This document shows positions 8,581 to 17,206 of a stretch of DNA of 64,000 nt, piece after piece (position 1 is the stretch's first letter; every line of letters begins with the position of its first letter). The stretch is from G965222505 sp965222505 (GTDB lineage: Bacteria > Bacteroidota > Rhodothermia > Rhodothermales > DATKEJ01). Under the pieces are notes generated by a model, which did no database searches, had not been told where the DNA came from, and worked only from the letters and a program-made list of their open reading frames with translations. The stretch is from positions 4,216,001 through 4,280,000 of the forward strand of contig OZ244956.1 of the NCBI GenBank assembly GCA_965222505.1. The letters run 5' to 3'. The position numbers were made by a program, and so were the translations under genes.

Positions 8581-10370
8581 TAAAGAAGCAGGCTGCCCAA
8601 CGACAGGGCCAGTCCACCGGCAACGGCATTCAGGAGGCTCTGGGTAAGGACAGCAATGATTAGCAAGAGCGTCCCGATACCGAGGGTGAGGCGAGCGGCC
8701 AGGCGGTAGGCTTTGAGGCCCCGCAGATCCAGGGGCTCATCGGTGGCGTAGGCCGGGGTGCGGAGGTCATGCTCGAAGGCTTCAATCTGTGTTTTGAACG
8801 CACCTTCGCGCCGGTTGAATAAGGCCGATCCAAAGAAGATCAGGGCACTGGCTCCCGCGCCGACAAACGTGTTCACTTCATACCGGCCCATCGGGATGCC
8901 GAACGGCGCAATGCGCAGATCCGAAAACAAACCACTCAGGGTAAGCGGAATCCCTTGCTGAAGGTTGATCCACAAGCCCGCCAGAAGAATCGCGAACACC
9001 CCGCCACCGAGGGCAGCCATACCGGACCACCAGGGGGTGCGCGTGAACACCAGGCCAAGGATGATGGGCACAAACATCGCCGGGGTATACAGCGAGTTCG
9101 CCCGCAGGTAGGTGTCGAAAGCTCCGCCGAAGCGGTCCATGTTGAGCGCAATCCAGATGGCAATGACCCCCATGATACCTACGCTGAGCTTGCCAAACCA
9201 GAGTTGATGTCGCTCGGCTGGCGGTTCTCCGAGGAAGCGGTTGCGGATGGGCACATACACATCCTTGGTTAGCACTGCCGCGAGCCAGTTGAATGTGGTA
9301 TCGGCCGAACTCATCGTGGCGGCAAAGATGGCAGCCACCATCACACCAAGCATGCCGTGTGGGAGGACGGTCAGGGCCAGGGTCACGAATGAGGCTTCCG
9401 CGGGTTTGCTCAGTTCCGGCCACATCGCGTTCAGGTCGGGGAAAAGCACAGTGGAGGTCATCACCGGCAGGACCCACATCAGGGGCAGCAGGATGCCCAG
9501 CACCGCACACCAGAGGGCCATTTTTTGGGTATCCCGTTCGTCGGGGACGCTGTAATACCGTTGGGCAATGTGCCAGTTGACGTTATAGCCGAGGATAATG
9601 TTGAAAAAATAGGCCAACCAGAAAATCCCCGGCTGATCGGGCAGGTCAATGGCAAAGTAGCCGTCCGGCGCGTCCTGGATCAGGCGTGAGACACCGCCTG
9701 AAATACTGCCGTCGCCGAGGTAGGCATACGCCACCGGGAGCATGATGAGCGTGATGAGGAAGAGGACGACGAATTGCAGCGCATCCGTGACCATCACCGC
9801 CCAGAGGCCACCGAGCATGGTGTAGATGACCATCACGGTGCCGGTCACCAACAGCGTCAGTTGAAAACCACTCAGTTCAACGAGGCCAAGGGTGATGTTG
9901 AGTTGGTTGAACCCGAGCGCCGTGGAGACGAAAATGCACAGGGTGTAAATCATGATCCCCAGAATCAACACGTTGGGGATAACGGCCAGGAGGGTATAGA
10001 AATAGGTGGTGCTGGGGCTGTATCGCCGGTTCAGGAATTGCATCGGGGTGTCGATGCGGGTGCGCCGCCACAGGGGGCCGTAAATGAAATAGCCGAGCAT
10101 ATACGCCGGGCAGGCCAGGCTGAACAAGATCACGGCCCCGCCGCCATTCTGGTACGTGATGCCGGCTGCCCCCACAAACATAAAGGCCGAAAATCCCGAC
10201 ACAAACAGCGAGATCATCGAGAGGCCCCACGGGATTTTGCCTCCCCCCTTGAAATAATCACCGGTTTGCCGGTTGAACCGGGACACATACACGCCCACCC
10301 CCAATACCATCAGCATGTACAAGCCGACGACGATGTAGTCCAGTCCGTTGAGAAAGTTGAGTTCCGGCAC
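8553..10370 (-). CDS. Sodium:solute symporter (SSS family)
   Basis: 605 residues with about 13-14 hydrophobic segments. The start MPELNFLNGLDYIVVGLYMLMVLGVG and the next block YFKGGGKIPWGLSMISLFVSGFSAFMFVGAAG match the first helices of SSS transporters (LeuT fold), including the broken helix 1 region that binds sodium. Family members import sugars, sialic acid, amino acids or carboxylates with sodium. As first gene of the minus-strand operon it probably imports the oligosaccharide or monosaccharide released by the lyases (inference from context). The last five residues and the stop codon derive from an intergenic palindrome (8502-8580). Confidence 0.88.
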   Translation of the reverse strand: MPELNFLNGLDYIVVGLYMLMVLGVGVYVSRFNRQTGDYFKGGGKIPWGLSMISLFVSGFSAFMFVGAAGITYQNGGGAVILFSLACPAYMLGYFIYGPLWRRTRIDTPMQFLNRRYSPSTTYFYTLLAVIPNVLILGIMIYTLCIFVSTALGFNQLNITLGLVELSGFQLTLLVTGTVMVIYTMLGGLWAVMVTDALQFVVLFLITLIMLPVAYAYLGDGSISGGVSRLIQDAPDGYFAIDLPDQPGIFWLAYFFNIILGYNVNWHIAQRYYSVPDERDTQKMALWCAVLGILLPLMWVLPVMTSTVLFPDLNAMWPELSKPAEASFVTLALTVLPHGMLGVMVAAIFAATMSSADTTFNWLAAVLTKDVYVPIRNRFLGEPPAERHQLWFGKLSVGIMGVIAIWIALNMDRFGGAFDTYLRANSLYTPAMFVPIILGLVFTRTPWWSGMAALGGGVFAILLAGLWINLQQGIPLTLSGLFSDLRIAPFGIPMGRYEVNTFVGAGASALIFFGSALFNRREGAFKTQIEAFEHDLRTPAYATDEPLDLRGLKAYRLAARLTLGIGTLLLIIAVLTQSLLNAVAGGLALSLGSLLLYILRMGKET

Positions 10371-10473
10371 ACCGGGAAAGGTAAAACGGTGAAAGAAGCG
10401 AAGGCTTCAAGTTAAAACAGGGCGGACTAAAAAACGGTTCACATATGGAATAATGAAGAAGTGTGCTTTTTCC

Positions 10474-10505
10474 TTGACTCTGTACCTGGGTACGGGGTTT
10501 ATATT
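10474..10505 (+). promoter_or_regulatory. MerR-type promoter/operator of the copper operon
   Basis: The -35 element TTGACT (10474-10479) and -10 element TATATT (10500-10505) are separated by 20 bp, longer than the usual 17. The dyad GTACC-TG-GGTAC (10482-10493) sits within the spacer. An overlong spacer containing such a dyad is the hallmark of promoters activated by metal-responsive MerR proteins, which untwist the DNA. It precedes a merR-like gene and a metal ATPase gene. Confidence 0.82.
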
Positions 10506-10511
10506 GGAGGG

Positions 10512-10633
10512 AAAACGTGTTGCGTGATTTTGGCTACAACCTCATCGGCCGAACACTCGGGAAAAAGGTCTATCAACATAAGGGTTATGGCAAGGCAAAA
10601 GGGACCAGATACACGCAACACGCATCACGCAAC
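10512..10633. repeat. Intergenic palindrome, family C copy 2, in the 5' leader of merR
   Basis: It starts AAAACGTGTTGCGTGATTTT, matching 5701, and ends with ACGCAACACGCATCACGCAA. It begins 6 bp after the -10 element, so most of it should be transcribed ahead of the regulator gene. Confidence 0.7.
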
Positions 10634-10672
10634 AAAATGCCTGTAACCCTAAACCTCATTGCCAGCTTCAAA

Positions 10673-11071
10673 ATGAAAACAGGCCAGGTCGCAAAAGCAG
10701 CCGGTGTCAACACCGAGACGCTTCGGTATTACGAACGGCGGGGGTTGTTGCCCCTGCCCAAACGGCGGCCCTCCGGGTACCGCGAGTATGCTTCAGATGC
10801 CGTAACCCGGATTCGGTTTATCAAACGGGCACAGGAACTCGGCTTTACCCTCGAAGAAGTCCGTGAACTGCTCGCGCTACAGGCCAACCCGGATGAAGAC
10901 CGCGCGGCTGTGAAAGCCAAAGCGGAGCACAAAATTGCCGACCTGCAAGCCCGTATCCAGGACCTCGAACGGATGAAAGCCGCCCTGATGGACCTGACCC
11001 ATGCCTGCGACGGCCACGGGCCGGTTCGCGACTGTCCCATTCTCCACGCTTTAGAAGGTATCCATCCATGA
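10673..11071 (+). CDS. MerR-family heavy-metal-responsive regulator
   Basis: 132 residues from the ATG at 10673. A longer open frame to 10517 only translates the leader palindrome and is rejected. Residues 1-25 (MKTGQVAKAAGVNTETLRYYERRGLL) are the MerR winged helix-turn-helix, residues about 75-105 are the dimer coiled coil, and the C-terminal metal loop has Cys112, His115 and Cys121 (ACDGHGPVRDC), as in MerR/ZntR-like sensors. It likely represses and, with metal bound, activates the promoter at 10474-10505. Its stop overlaps the ATPase start by 4 bp (ATGA), so both are co-translated. Copper or another soft metal is inferred from the partner. Confidence 0.9.
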   Translation: MKTGQVAKAAGVNTETLRYYERRGLLPLPKRRPSGYREYASDAVTRIRFIKRAQELGFTLEEVRELLALQANPDEDRAAVKAKAEHKIADLQARIQDLERMKAALMDLTHACDGHGPVRDCPILHALEGIHP

Positions 11072-13497
11072 ACCACGAACACGCACCCGTAATGGACGGC
11101 GAACGCGATCCCGTTTGCGGCATGATGGTCGATCCGGAAACGTCGGTCTCGTCTGAGCATAACGGCCACACCTACTACTTCTGCTGCGGCCATTGCAAAA
11201 CCAAATTCGAAGTCGATCCCAATGGGTATCTCGACGGTACCGCACAGCAACAGGTCATCGAACACGTTCCCGGCCAGGCGTATACTTGTCCGATGCACCC
11301 GGACGTGCTGGAAGACCTGCCCGGCGATTGCCCGGATTGTGGGATGGCCCTCGAACCCCTGGCACCGGCTGCGGCCGAAACGCAGGTTGAATACACCTGC
11401 CCCATGCATCCGGAAGTGGTTCAACCGGAACCCGGCGATTGCCCCCAATGCGGCATGGCCCTGGAACCGCGTGTGCTCACAGTCGAGCTCGAGGAAAATC
11501 CGGAACTGGTGGACATGCGCCGTCGGCTGAAGATTTGTGCCGTACTCACCGTACCCTTGTTGATTGTTGCGATGGGGGATATGATTCCGGCCCTCGGTAT
11601 TCGGTCCTTGCTCGGAGCCGGGACGGTCGGGTGGTTGCAGGCAGCGCTTGCAACACCGGTCGTGTTGTGGGGTGGGTGGCCGTTTTTTGTGCGGGCGGTG
11701 CGCTCTTACCGAACGATGCGCCTCAACATGTGGAGCCTCATTGGCGTGGGGGTGGCAGCGGCCTATCTGTTTAGCCTCGCGGCGTTGCTGTTTCCGGATC
11801 TGCTGCCGGACAACCTCAAAATGGACGGCCATGTGCCGCTCTACTTCGAGGCCGCTGCCATCATCATTACGCTGGTCCTCATCGGGCAAGTCCTTGAACT
11901 CCGTGCCCGGTCACAGACCACCGATGCGATACGTTCATTGTTGAACCTCACGCCGGATGTGGCCCACCGGCTGGATGCAAACGGTAGGGAGACCGATGTG
12001 GCCTTGGTCCATGTACACGTGGGGGATCGGCTCCGGGTACGTTCGGGCGAGAAGGTGCCGGTGGATGGGGCCATTCTGGACGGCCATTCCAGCCTGGATG
12101 AATCCATGATTACGGGGGAATCCCTGCCGGTCGACAAAACCACAGGCGACGCCGTAACGGGCGGGACCCTCAACCAGACGGGCAGTTTTATCATGGAAGC
12201 TACCCGCGTAGGATCGGATACCCTGTTGGCCCGGATCACACAGCGGGTGAGTGAGGCGAGTCGGTCGCGCGCCCCCATTCAGCGCCTCGCCGACCGGGTC
12301 GCGGCATGGTTCGTTCCGATGGTCATCAGCGTGGCGCTGTTTGCGTTTGTGGCCTGGGCCATCTGGGGGCCGGAGCCGGTGTTGATTAATGCACTGGTGG
12401 TTGCCATCTCGGTGCTTATTATTGCATGCCCGTGTGCGCTGGGGTTGGCTACGCCGATGTCGATTATGGTCGGGATGGGGCAGGGTGCCAAGTCCGGCGT
12501 ACTGATCAAGGATGCGGTGGTGTTGGAAACCCTGGAAACGGTGGATACCCTGGTTGTCGACAAAACCGGTACCCTCACCGAAGGCAAACCCGGTGTGATG
12601 GCGGTTGAACCCGTTGAGGGCTTGACGGAGGATGAACTGTTGCTGTGGGTGGCAAGCCTCGAACAGGGGAGTGAACATCCGCTGGCACGGGCCGTCGTCC
12701 AGGCCGTTGCAGACCGAGGATTGGATCTCAGGCCGGTGATGCTTTTCGATACTGTCGTTGGCAGAGGGGTACGGGGGTTGGTCGAAGGGCAGATGGTGCT
12801 CGTCGGCAACCGGCGTTTGTTGGAGGAGGCTGGTCTGGATGTGTCTCCTCTTGAACCCCGAGCCGAAGCCTTGCGGCAGGAAGGCCAGACCATCCTGTTC
12901 GTGGCGATCAACCAGCAGGTTGCCGGTTTGTTGGGTGTTGCCGATCCTGTCAAGAAGTCTACTGCGGCAGCATTGAATGCGTTACGCGAGGAAGGCATGC
13001 GCATCCTCATGCTTACCGGAGACAATGAAACCACAGCCCGTGCTGTAGCAGGTCAATTGGGGTTGACAGAAGTTCATGCCGGGGTTTTGCCGGAAGACAA
13101 GCACGAGATCGTCAAGCAGTTGCAGGCTGAGGGCCGGAAGGTCGTGATGGCGGGCGACGGCATCAATGATGCACCGGCCCTGGCGCAGGCCGATGTGGGC
13201 ATTGCGATGGGTACCGGCACCGACATTGCGATGGAAAGTGGCAACGTCACCCTCGTCAAGGGTAATCTAAATGGCATCGTACGGGCGCGTACCCTGAGCC
13301 GGGCCACCATGCGCAACATTCGGCAAAACCTGTTTTTCGCCTTCGTCTACAACGCCCTCGGTGTTCCGATTGCGGCGGGTTTGCTGTACCCGTTCTTCGG
13401 CATTCTCCTGAGCCCTGTCCTGGCCGGCGCCGCCATGAGCTTCAGTTCGGTATCCGTTATTGCAAATGCTTTGCGATTGCGCCGGTTGAAGTTGTAA
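11068..13497 (+). CDS. Copper-type heavy-metal P1B ATPase with YHS and two HMBD domains
   Basis: 809 residues. The N-terminus has a YHS domain (residues ~12-58, DPVCGMMV, then CCGHC) and two short heavy-metal-binding domains (~72-97 and ~109-134, each YTCPMHP...GDCPxCGMALEP) instead of ferredoxin-like HMA domains. Then come membrane helices, the actuator TGES loop, the transport motif C454-P-C456, the phosphorylation site Asp498 (DKTGT), the HP motif (SEHPLARAV) and the GDGINDAP hinge. CPC with HP indicates a P1B ATPase of CopA type that exports Cu(I), or possibly silver. It is expressed with the MerR regulator, so it is a metal-inducible efflux pump. Confidence 0.93.
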   Translation: MNHEHAPVMDGERDPVCGMMVDPETSVSSEHNGHTYYFCCGHCKTKFEVDPNGYLDGTAQQQVIEHVPGQAYTCPMHPDVLEDLPGDCPDCGMALEPLAPAAAETQVEYTCPMHPEVVQPEPGDCPQCGMALEPRVLTVELEENPELVDMRRRLKICAVLTVPLLIVAMGDMIPALGIRSLLGAGTVGWLQAALATPVVLWGGWPFFVRAVRSYRTMRLNMWSLIGVGVAAAYLFSLAALLFPDLLPDNLKMDGHVPLYFEAAAIIITLVLIGQVLELRARSQTTDAIRSLLNLTPDVAHRLDANGRETDVALVHVHVGDRLRVRSGEKVPVDGAILDGHSSLDESMITGESLPVDKTTGDAVTGGTLNQTGSFIMEATRVGSDTLLARITQRVSEASRSRAPIQRLADRVAAWFVPMVISVALFAFVAWAIWGPEPVLINALVVAISVLIIACPCALGLATPMSIMVGMGQGAKSGVLIKDAVVLETLETVDTLVVDKTGTLTEGKPGVMAVEPVEGLTEDELLLWVASLEQGSEHPLARAVVQAVADRGLDLRPVMLFDTVVGRGVRGLVEGQMVLVGNRRLLEEAGLDVSPLEPRAEALRQEGQTILFVAINQQVAGLLGVADPVKKSTAAALNALREEGMRILMLTGDNETTARAVAGQLGLTEVHAGVLPEDKHEIVKQLQAEGRKVVMAGDGINDAPALAQADVGIAMGTGTDIAMESGNVTLVKGNLNGIVRARTLSRATMRNIRQNLFFAFVYNALGVPIAAGLLYPFFGILLSPVLAGAAMSFSSVSVIANALRLRRLKL

Positions 13498-13500
13498 GTT

Positions 13501-13568
13501 ATGTTACGCCGTCTTGGCCCATTCGACCTTGTCGAAATGCACAAGATTAACGACAAGCGGTGTAACAT
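13501..13568. repeat. 68-bp palindrome, family E copy 1
   Basis: It starts ATGTTACGCCGTCTTGGCCC and ends GTGTAACAT, forming an imperfect hairpin just after the ATPase stop. A copy of the same length is at 50744-50811 in the opposite orientation, with 60 of 68 positions identical by eye. Confidence 0.85.
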
Positions 13569-13582
13569 CAGGTTGTAAGTTG

Positions 13583-14446
13583 ATGCTGACTATGCGATAT
13601 GTCTTTATCCTCATTGTTTCGTTCTGCGTAGGGCAGGTCGCGTATGCCCAGGACGGCCTCTCCGTCATGACCTTCAACATCCGGTACAACAACCCAGGCG
13701 ATGGGGAAAATGCTTGGCCCCATCGCAAGGACCGGGTGGCCGGCCTCATTCGGTTCCACGGTGCAGATCTGATCGGGATGCAGGAGGCCCTGCAAGGGCA
13801 AATCGCGGATCTGGATTTACTGTTGCCGGGGTTCGGCTGGATCGGCGTGGGGCGGGATGATGGAAAAGCCGCCGGTGAATTTAGCCCGATCTTTTATCGT
13901 TCGGACCGTCTAATGGTGGCAGACTGGGGCACATTCTGGCTCTCTGAAACGCCGGACCAACCAGGAAGCAAAGGGTGGGATGCGGCCATTACACGCATCG
14001 CTACGTGGGCACGCATGGCGGATCAAGATACCGACACCTCATTCTGGGTACTCAATACCCATTTTGATCATCGCGGTGAGCAGGCCCGCATTGAAAGCGC
14101 CCGGCTCATACGGGAAAAGGTGGCCCATATGGCCGGGGAGCAACCGGTCATCGTGATGGGCGATTTTAACGTGACACCGGAATCAGAGGCCTACCGTCTG
14201 TTGACGCAACCCGAGGCTTCTCAGGTGCCACCCTTAATCGATGCCCTCACGGTCTCACAGACGCCACCCTACGGTCCGGACAATACGTGGAGTACCTTTT
14301 TCGTGGACCAGCCTTCGGACCGGCGCATCGACTACGTCTTTATCCAAAACCAACTCACCGTTCTCCGCCACGGCATCCTCACCGATCAACAGGCTGGCCG
14401 CTACCCCTCGGATCACTTGCCGGTTTTAGTCGAAATCGAGTTTTGA
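13583..14446 (+). CDS. Secreted endonuclease/exonuclease/phosphatase family protein
   Basis: 287 residues from the ATG at 13583 (another at 13592). The N-terminus MLTMRYVFILIVSFCVGQVAYAQ is a clear signal peptide. EEP-family motifs follow in order: MTFNIRYNNP (metal Asn), GMQEAL (metal Glu), LNTHFDHRGEQAR, VIVMGDFNVTPESEAY (catalytic Asp/Asn) and RIDYVF...SDHLPV (C-terminal Asp-His). Bacterial secreted members with the NIRYNNPGDGxNAWxxR signature are usually phosphodiesterases or phosphatases acting outside the cytoplasm. The upstream in-frame extension is the family E palindrome and is not coding. Confidence 0.88.
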   Translation: MLTMRYVFILIVSFCVGQVAYAQDGLSVMTFNIRYNNPGDGENAWPHRKDRVAGLIRFHGADLIGMQEALQGQIADLDLLLPGFGWIGVGRDDGKAAGEFSPIFYRSDRLMVADWGTFWLSETPDQPGSKGWDAAITRIATWARMADQDTDTSFWVLNTHFDHRGEQARIESARLIREKVAHMAGEQPVIVMGDFNVTPESEAYRLLTQPEASQVPPLIDALTVSQTPPYGPDNTWSTFFVDQPSDRRIDYVFIQNQLTVLRHGILTDQQAGRYPSDHLPVLVEIEF

Positions 14447-14497
14447 CGTACGACAGCTTGCCCTGGACTTGATCCGGGATGTGCCGCACCCCGCACG

Positions 14498-17011
14498 TTA
14501 CCCCGGAACCTGCGAGCTGATCCCGTTGCTAAGCAGCCAGATCTGAAGGATGTCGAAAGCCGTCACGCTGCTGTTCATGTTGTAATCCCCACTCCAGTAC
14601 CCCACAGGCCCACCATTCTGAGGCAGCCACACCTGAAGCATATCGAAGGCCGTCACCCCATTCTCAGCATTGCCATCGCCACCATACATACCGAATATGC
14701 CCGACTCCATCTCAAGCATCGGGTTGACACCAAAGGCCTGACCCTGACCCGTCGTCAGGTCGTAGACCCCGCCCCCCTGATTGCCAAGGTCTATTGTCGT
14801 TGAGGTCATCAAATCCAGGTGGCTCCGGTGACGGACCACCACATAGTGGGCCCCCGAAACCGGCACCAGCAAGGGCGTCACTCCATCAAGGTGCATCAAC
14901 CGACCATCGCTGCGAAGCAAGGCAGCAACGGTGTCTACGGCCGTCGCTGCCGCCGTACCCGTTCTGAGTTCAACCAACACCCAATCGACCAGGTCGGTGT
15001 GGGTGCTGAAGAAGCCGGCTGAGACGGTTTCGCCTCCGGTATAACTCCAGGGTAGACCCGTGTAGGGATGAGCCACCGGCAACTGGCCCGTGGTGTTGAG
15101 GGCCGTGCCCATGGTGCCCGCACCGACGAGGGTGTGTGGACCATGCAAGAGGACCTTGAGCGCCAGCGGGGTGGCCCGTAGCTCGGAGAGGCCGGAGAGC
15201 ACGAGCGAGAAGGCTTGGCTACCGCCATTGAGGGTGCCTTTGTGCGACAGGGTCAGCGTGTAGAGGGCCCCGGCTGTGGGGGTGTCGATGAGGACCTGCT
15301 CGATGTTGTCTCGGAAGTTGTCGGAGGCACGTGTGGCTACGTTACCGGGATTGGCCGGATCCAGGGTCCAGGGGAAGAAGGTCCCTTCTGCGCCATTGAT
15401 GCGCATGTCGAGGTCGTTGACCAACATCAAGTCGGGGGGGTTAAGTGCCGGTGCCACAGGTGTTCCGGCAGGGTCATTCCAGGCGAGGGTAGCCCTGAGC
15501 GGAGTGCCGTCGCTGACGAGGGCGATGGTGAAGGTGTCTCCGTCGGCCAGGGATTGTTCGTGGATGAGGTAGTCGCCGCCCATGTCTTTGTCGTCCTGCA
15601 TCAGTTCGGCGGCTAGTTGCGTGTTGGGCAGTCCCCAGCCGTGTTGGTAGTCGGGGCCTGTGTTGCCGAGGTCGGTGGCTGTTTGGGCGAGCAGGGCCTT
15701 GTAGGTGGCCGCCGGTCGTGTGTTAGCGAAGAGGTTTTGCTGATGTTCGGCGAGCAGGGCGAGTATGCCGGTGACGACGGGTGCGGCGTTTGATGTGCCG
15801 CCAGAGCCGCCGCAAGAGGAGCTGGTGTCTGAGCCGGCTGTTGGGGCGGGTACCTTGAAGCCGGGGGCTACGAAGTCGGGGGCAATTCGGCCATCATCCG
15901 TCGGGCCCCAACTGGAAAACGAAGTCATGACCAGAGGGTCGTCAGGATCGACAATGACGGGGTTTCCGGGGCAGCCGGTGCCGTCAATATTTGAGAGCGC
16001 ACCCACTGTAAAGACGTTTTTGGCCGATTGCGCACCGCTCAGCATACTATCGTAGCCGTCTACACCCCCATCCTTGTCGCGGGGATCGGTGCTCATTTCC
16101 CAACCGTCGTTGGTGGCCGCACCGGTGAACACCCAGTGGGGGGTCGCTCCACGGTCACGGAAGCGGTCATTGCCGCTAGCAAGTACAATGTTATAGTTAG
16201 GAAAAGCGTTGGCGATGAGGTCCCATGTTCGTGAGTCATCATCGTAGAACCCCCAATGATAATCTTCGGTGGGACTGATGCTGGGATCGCCGTGCCACGT
16301 AGGTAGACAGTTCGGGCCGATGGGGTTGTCGCTACAATCGTCGTTACCTGTGGGGTCAATGAAACCACCCCACCCGTTTTCTGCACCATATGAATGATTT
16401 GAAACCAGGAGTCCAGCAGTTGCAGCCGTGGTCATTTCATCTACATCAAGTGTGTCGTCATAGGCATCAATGGCGGCTTCGTAGGCTACGCCCTTCAGCG
16501 TGGCGTTGCTGCCTCCGGCCGCAGCCATGCCGGTAACACGGGTCGAGTGGTTATCAATGCCTGAGGTACTTCGGCTCGTACCCAGCAGGCCATTGATGCG
16601 GCTTCCGCCCCCCGAAGCTGCAAATTCGTCATGGGTAGGGCGGGCATAACCAAAAGATTCCCAGATGCCGATGGTGACTCCGTCTCCAGAGATGGGGGTG
16701 TCGATGCCGGTACCTGCCCATACGTCATCGGCTGACACCGCTTCTGATGCCTTCAAGCCTAGTGGTACCCGATATACAGGGCGGCCATTGATGATGGCGT
16801 ACACCGAAATCGGTTTGTTTTCAGCGGTAAACAGGGGCACCGGGTTATTTCCATGGATGTCCACATAGGTCTGCAGGGCGCGCTCCCGCTGCTGTGCACG
16901 AATGGACAAGTGATCGACGAGAGACTGTGGTTGTGCCCAGACGGTAGCGGGTAAGACACACCAGAGGGTCAAGGCTGTAAATACGCTGAGTACACGTGGC
17001 AGGTTAGCCAT
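14498..17011 (-). CDS. Secreted S8 subtilisin-like protease with dockerin-like C-terminus (copy A)
   Basis: 837 residues from the ATG at 17011, which opens a signal peptide (MANLPRVLSVFTALTLWCVL...VWAQ). The peptidase S8 domain has the His region (NHSTRVTGMAAAGG), the oxyanion Asn (VLASGND) and the Ser region (GGTSNAAPVVTG). The strand that normally bears the catalytic Asp reads IGIWESFG, with Glu in its place. A beta-rich domain follows, and the C-terminus has two calcium-loop-like repeats (GDGNAENGVTAFDMLQVWL and GDYNMNSSVTAFDILQIWL) resembling type I dockerin segments. Its C-terminal half is encoded by DNA identical to that of the neighbouring paralogue. Confidence 0.85.
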   Translation of the reverse strand: MANLPRVLSVFTALTLWCVLPATVWAQPQSLVDHLSIRAQQRERALQTYVDIHGNNPVPLFTAENKPISVYAIINGRPVYRVPLGLKASEAVSADDVWAGTGIDTPISGDGVTIGIWESFGYARPTHDEFAASGGGSRINGLLGTSRSTSGIDNHSTRVTGMAAAGGSNATLKGVAYEAAIDAYDDTLDVDEMTTAATAGLLVSNHSYGAENGWGGFIDPTGNDDCSDNPIGPNCLPTWHGDPSISPTEDYHWGFYDDDSRTWDLIANAFPNYNIVLASGNDRFRDRGATPHWVFTGAATNDGWEMSTDPRDKDGGVDGYDSMLSGAQSAKNVFTVGALSNIDGTGCPGNPVIVDPDDPLVMTSFSSWGPTDDGRIAPDFVAPGFKVPAPTAGSDTSSSCGGSGGTSNAAPVVTGILALLAEHQQNLFANTRPAATYKALLAQTATDLGNTGPDYQHGWGLPNTQLAAELMQDDKDMGGDYLIHEQSLADGDTFTIALVSDGTPLRATLAWNDPAGTPVAPALNPPDLMLVNDLDMRINGAEGTFFPWTLDPANPGNVATRASDNFRDNIEQVLIDTPTAGALYTLTLSHKGTLNGGSQAFSLVLSGLSELRATPLALKVLLHGPHTLVGAGTMGTALNTTGQLPVAHPYTGLPWSYTGGETVSAGFFSTHTDLVDWVLVELRTGTAAATAVDTVAALLRSDGRLMHLDGVTPLLVPVSGAHYVVVRHRSHLDLMTSTTIDLGNQGGGVYDLTTGQGQAFGVNPMLEMESGIFGMYGGDGNAENGVTAFDMLQVWLPQNGGPVGYWSGDYNMNSSVTAFDILQIWLLSNGISSQVPG
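14521..15910. repeat. 1390-bp direct repeat shared by the two S8 protease genes, copy 1
   Basis: By eye this block is identical to 17230-18619 (offset 2709). It encodes the Ser-containing end of the protease domain, the beta-rich domain and the dockerin-like tail. Similarity drops abruptly after 15910. Confidence 0.92.
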
Positions 17012-17206
17012 CTGAATAAGGTTCCTTTGTAGAAAAAGACAACGGTGCAGGGCGCAATCTATGCATCGTTCGATGCGTGCAGGAAATTTTGGATATGTAG
17101 AAAAAAGAATGCGCGAGCCTAAAGGGAGGAAGTCTACGATAAGTAACTTCTGTCCAAGAAGATAGGAAATGCAAGCCCGGATACGCAAGAGATGTTTATT
17201 CGTACG

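Noticed and set aside
10517..10672. In-frame N-terminal extension of the MerR regulator
   Set aside because: It translates a leader palindrome found also at 5701, and the helix-turn-helix begins exactly at the ATG at 10673.
13514..13582. N-terminal extension of the EEP protein
   Set aside because: It is a translation of the family E palindrome, and the signal peptide begins at 13583 or 13592.
17012..17188. N-terminal extension of protease copy A
   Set aside because: The signal peptide starts at the ATG at 17011; the added residues are Cys-rich and resemble no export signal.
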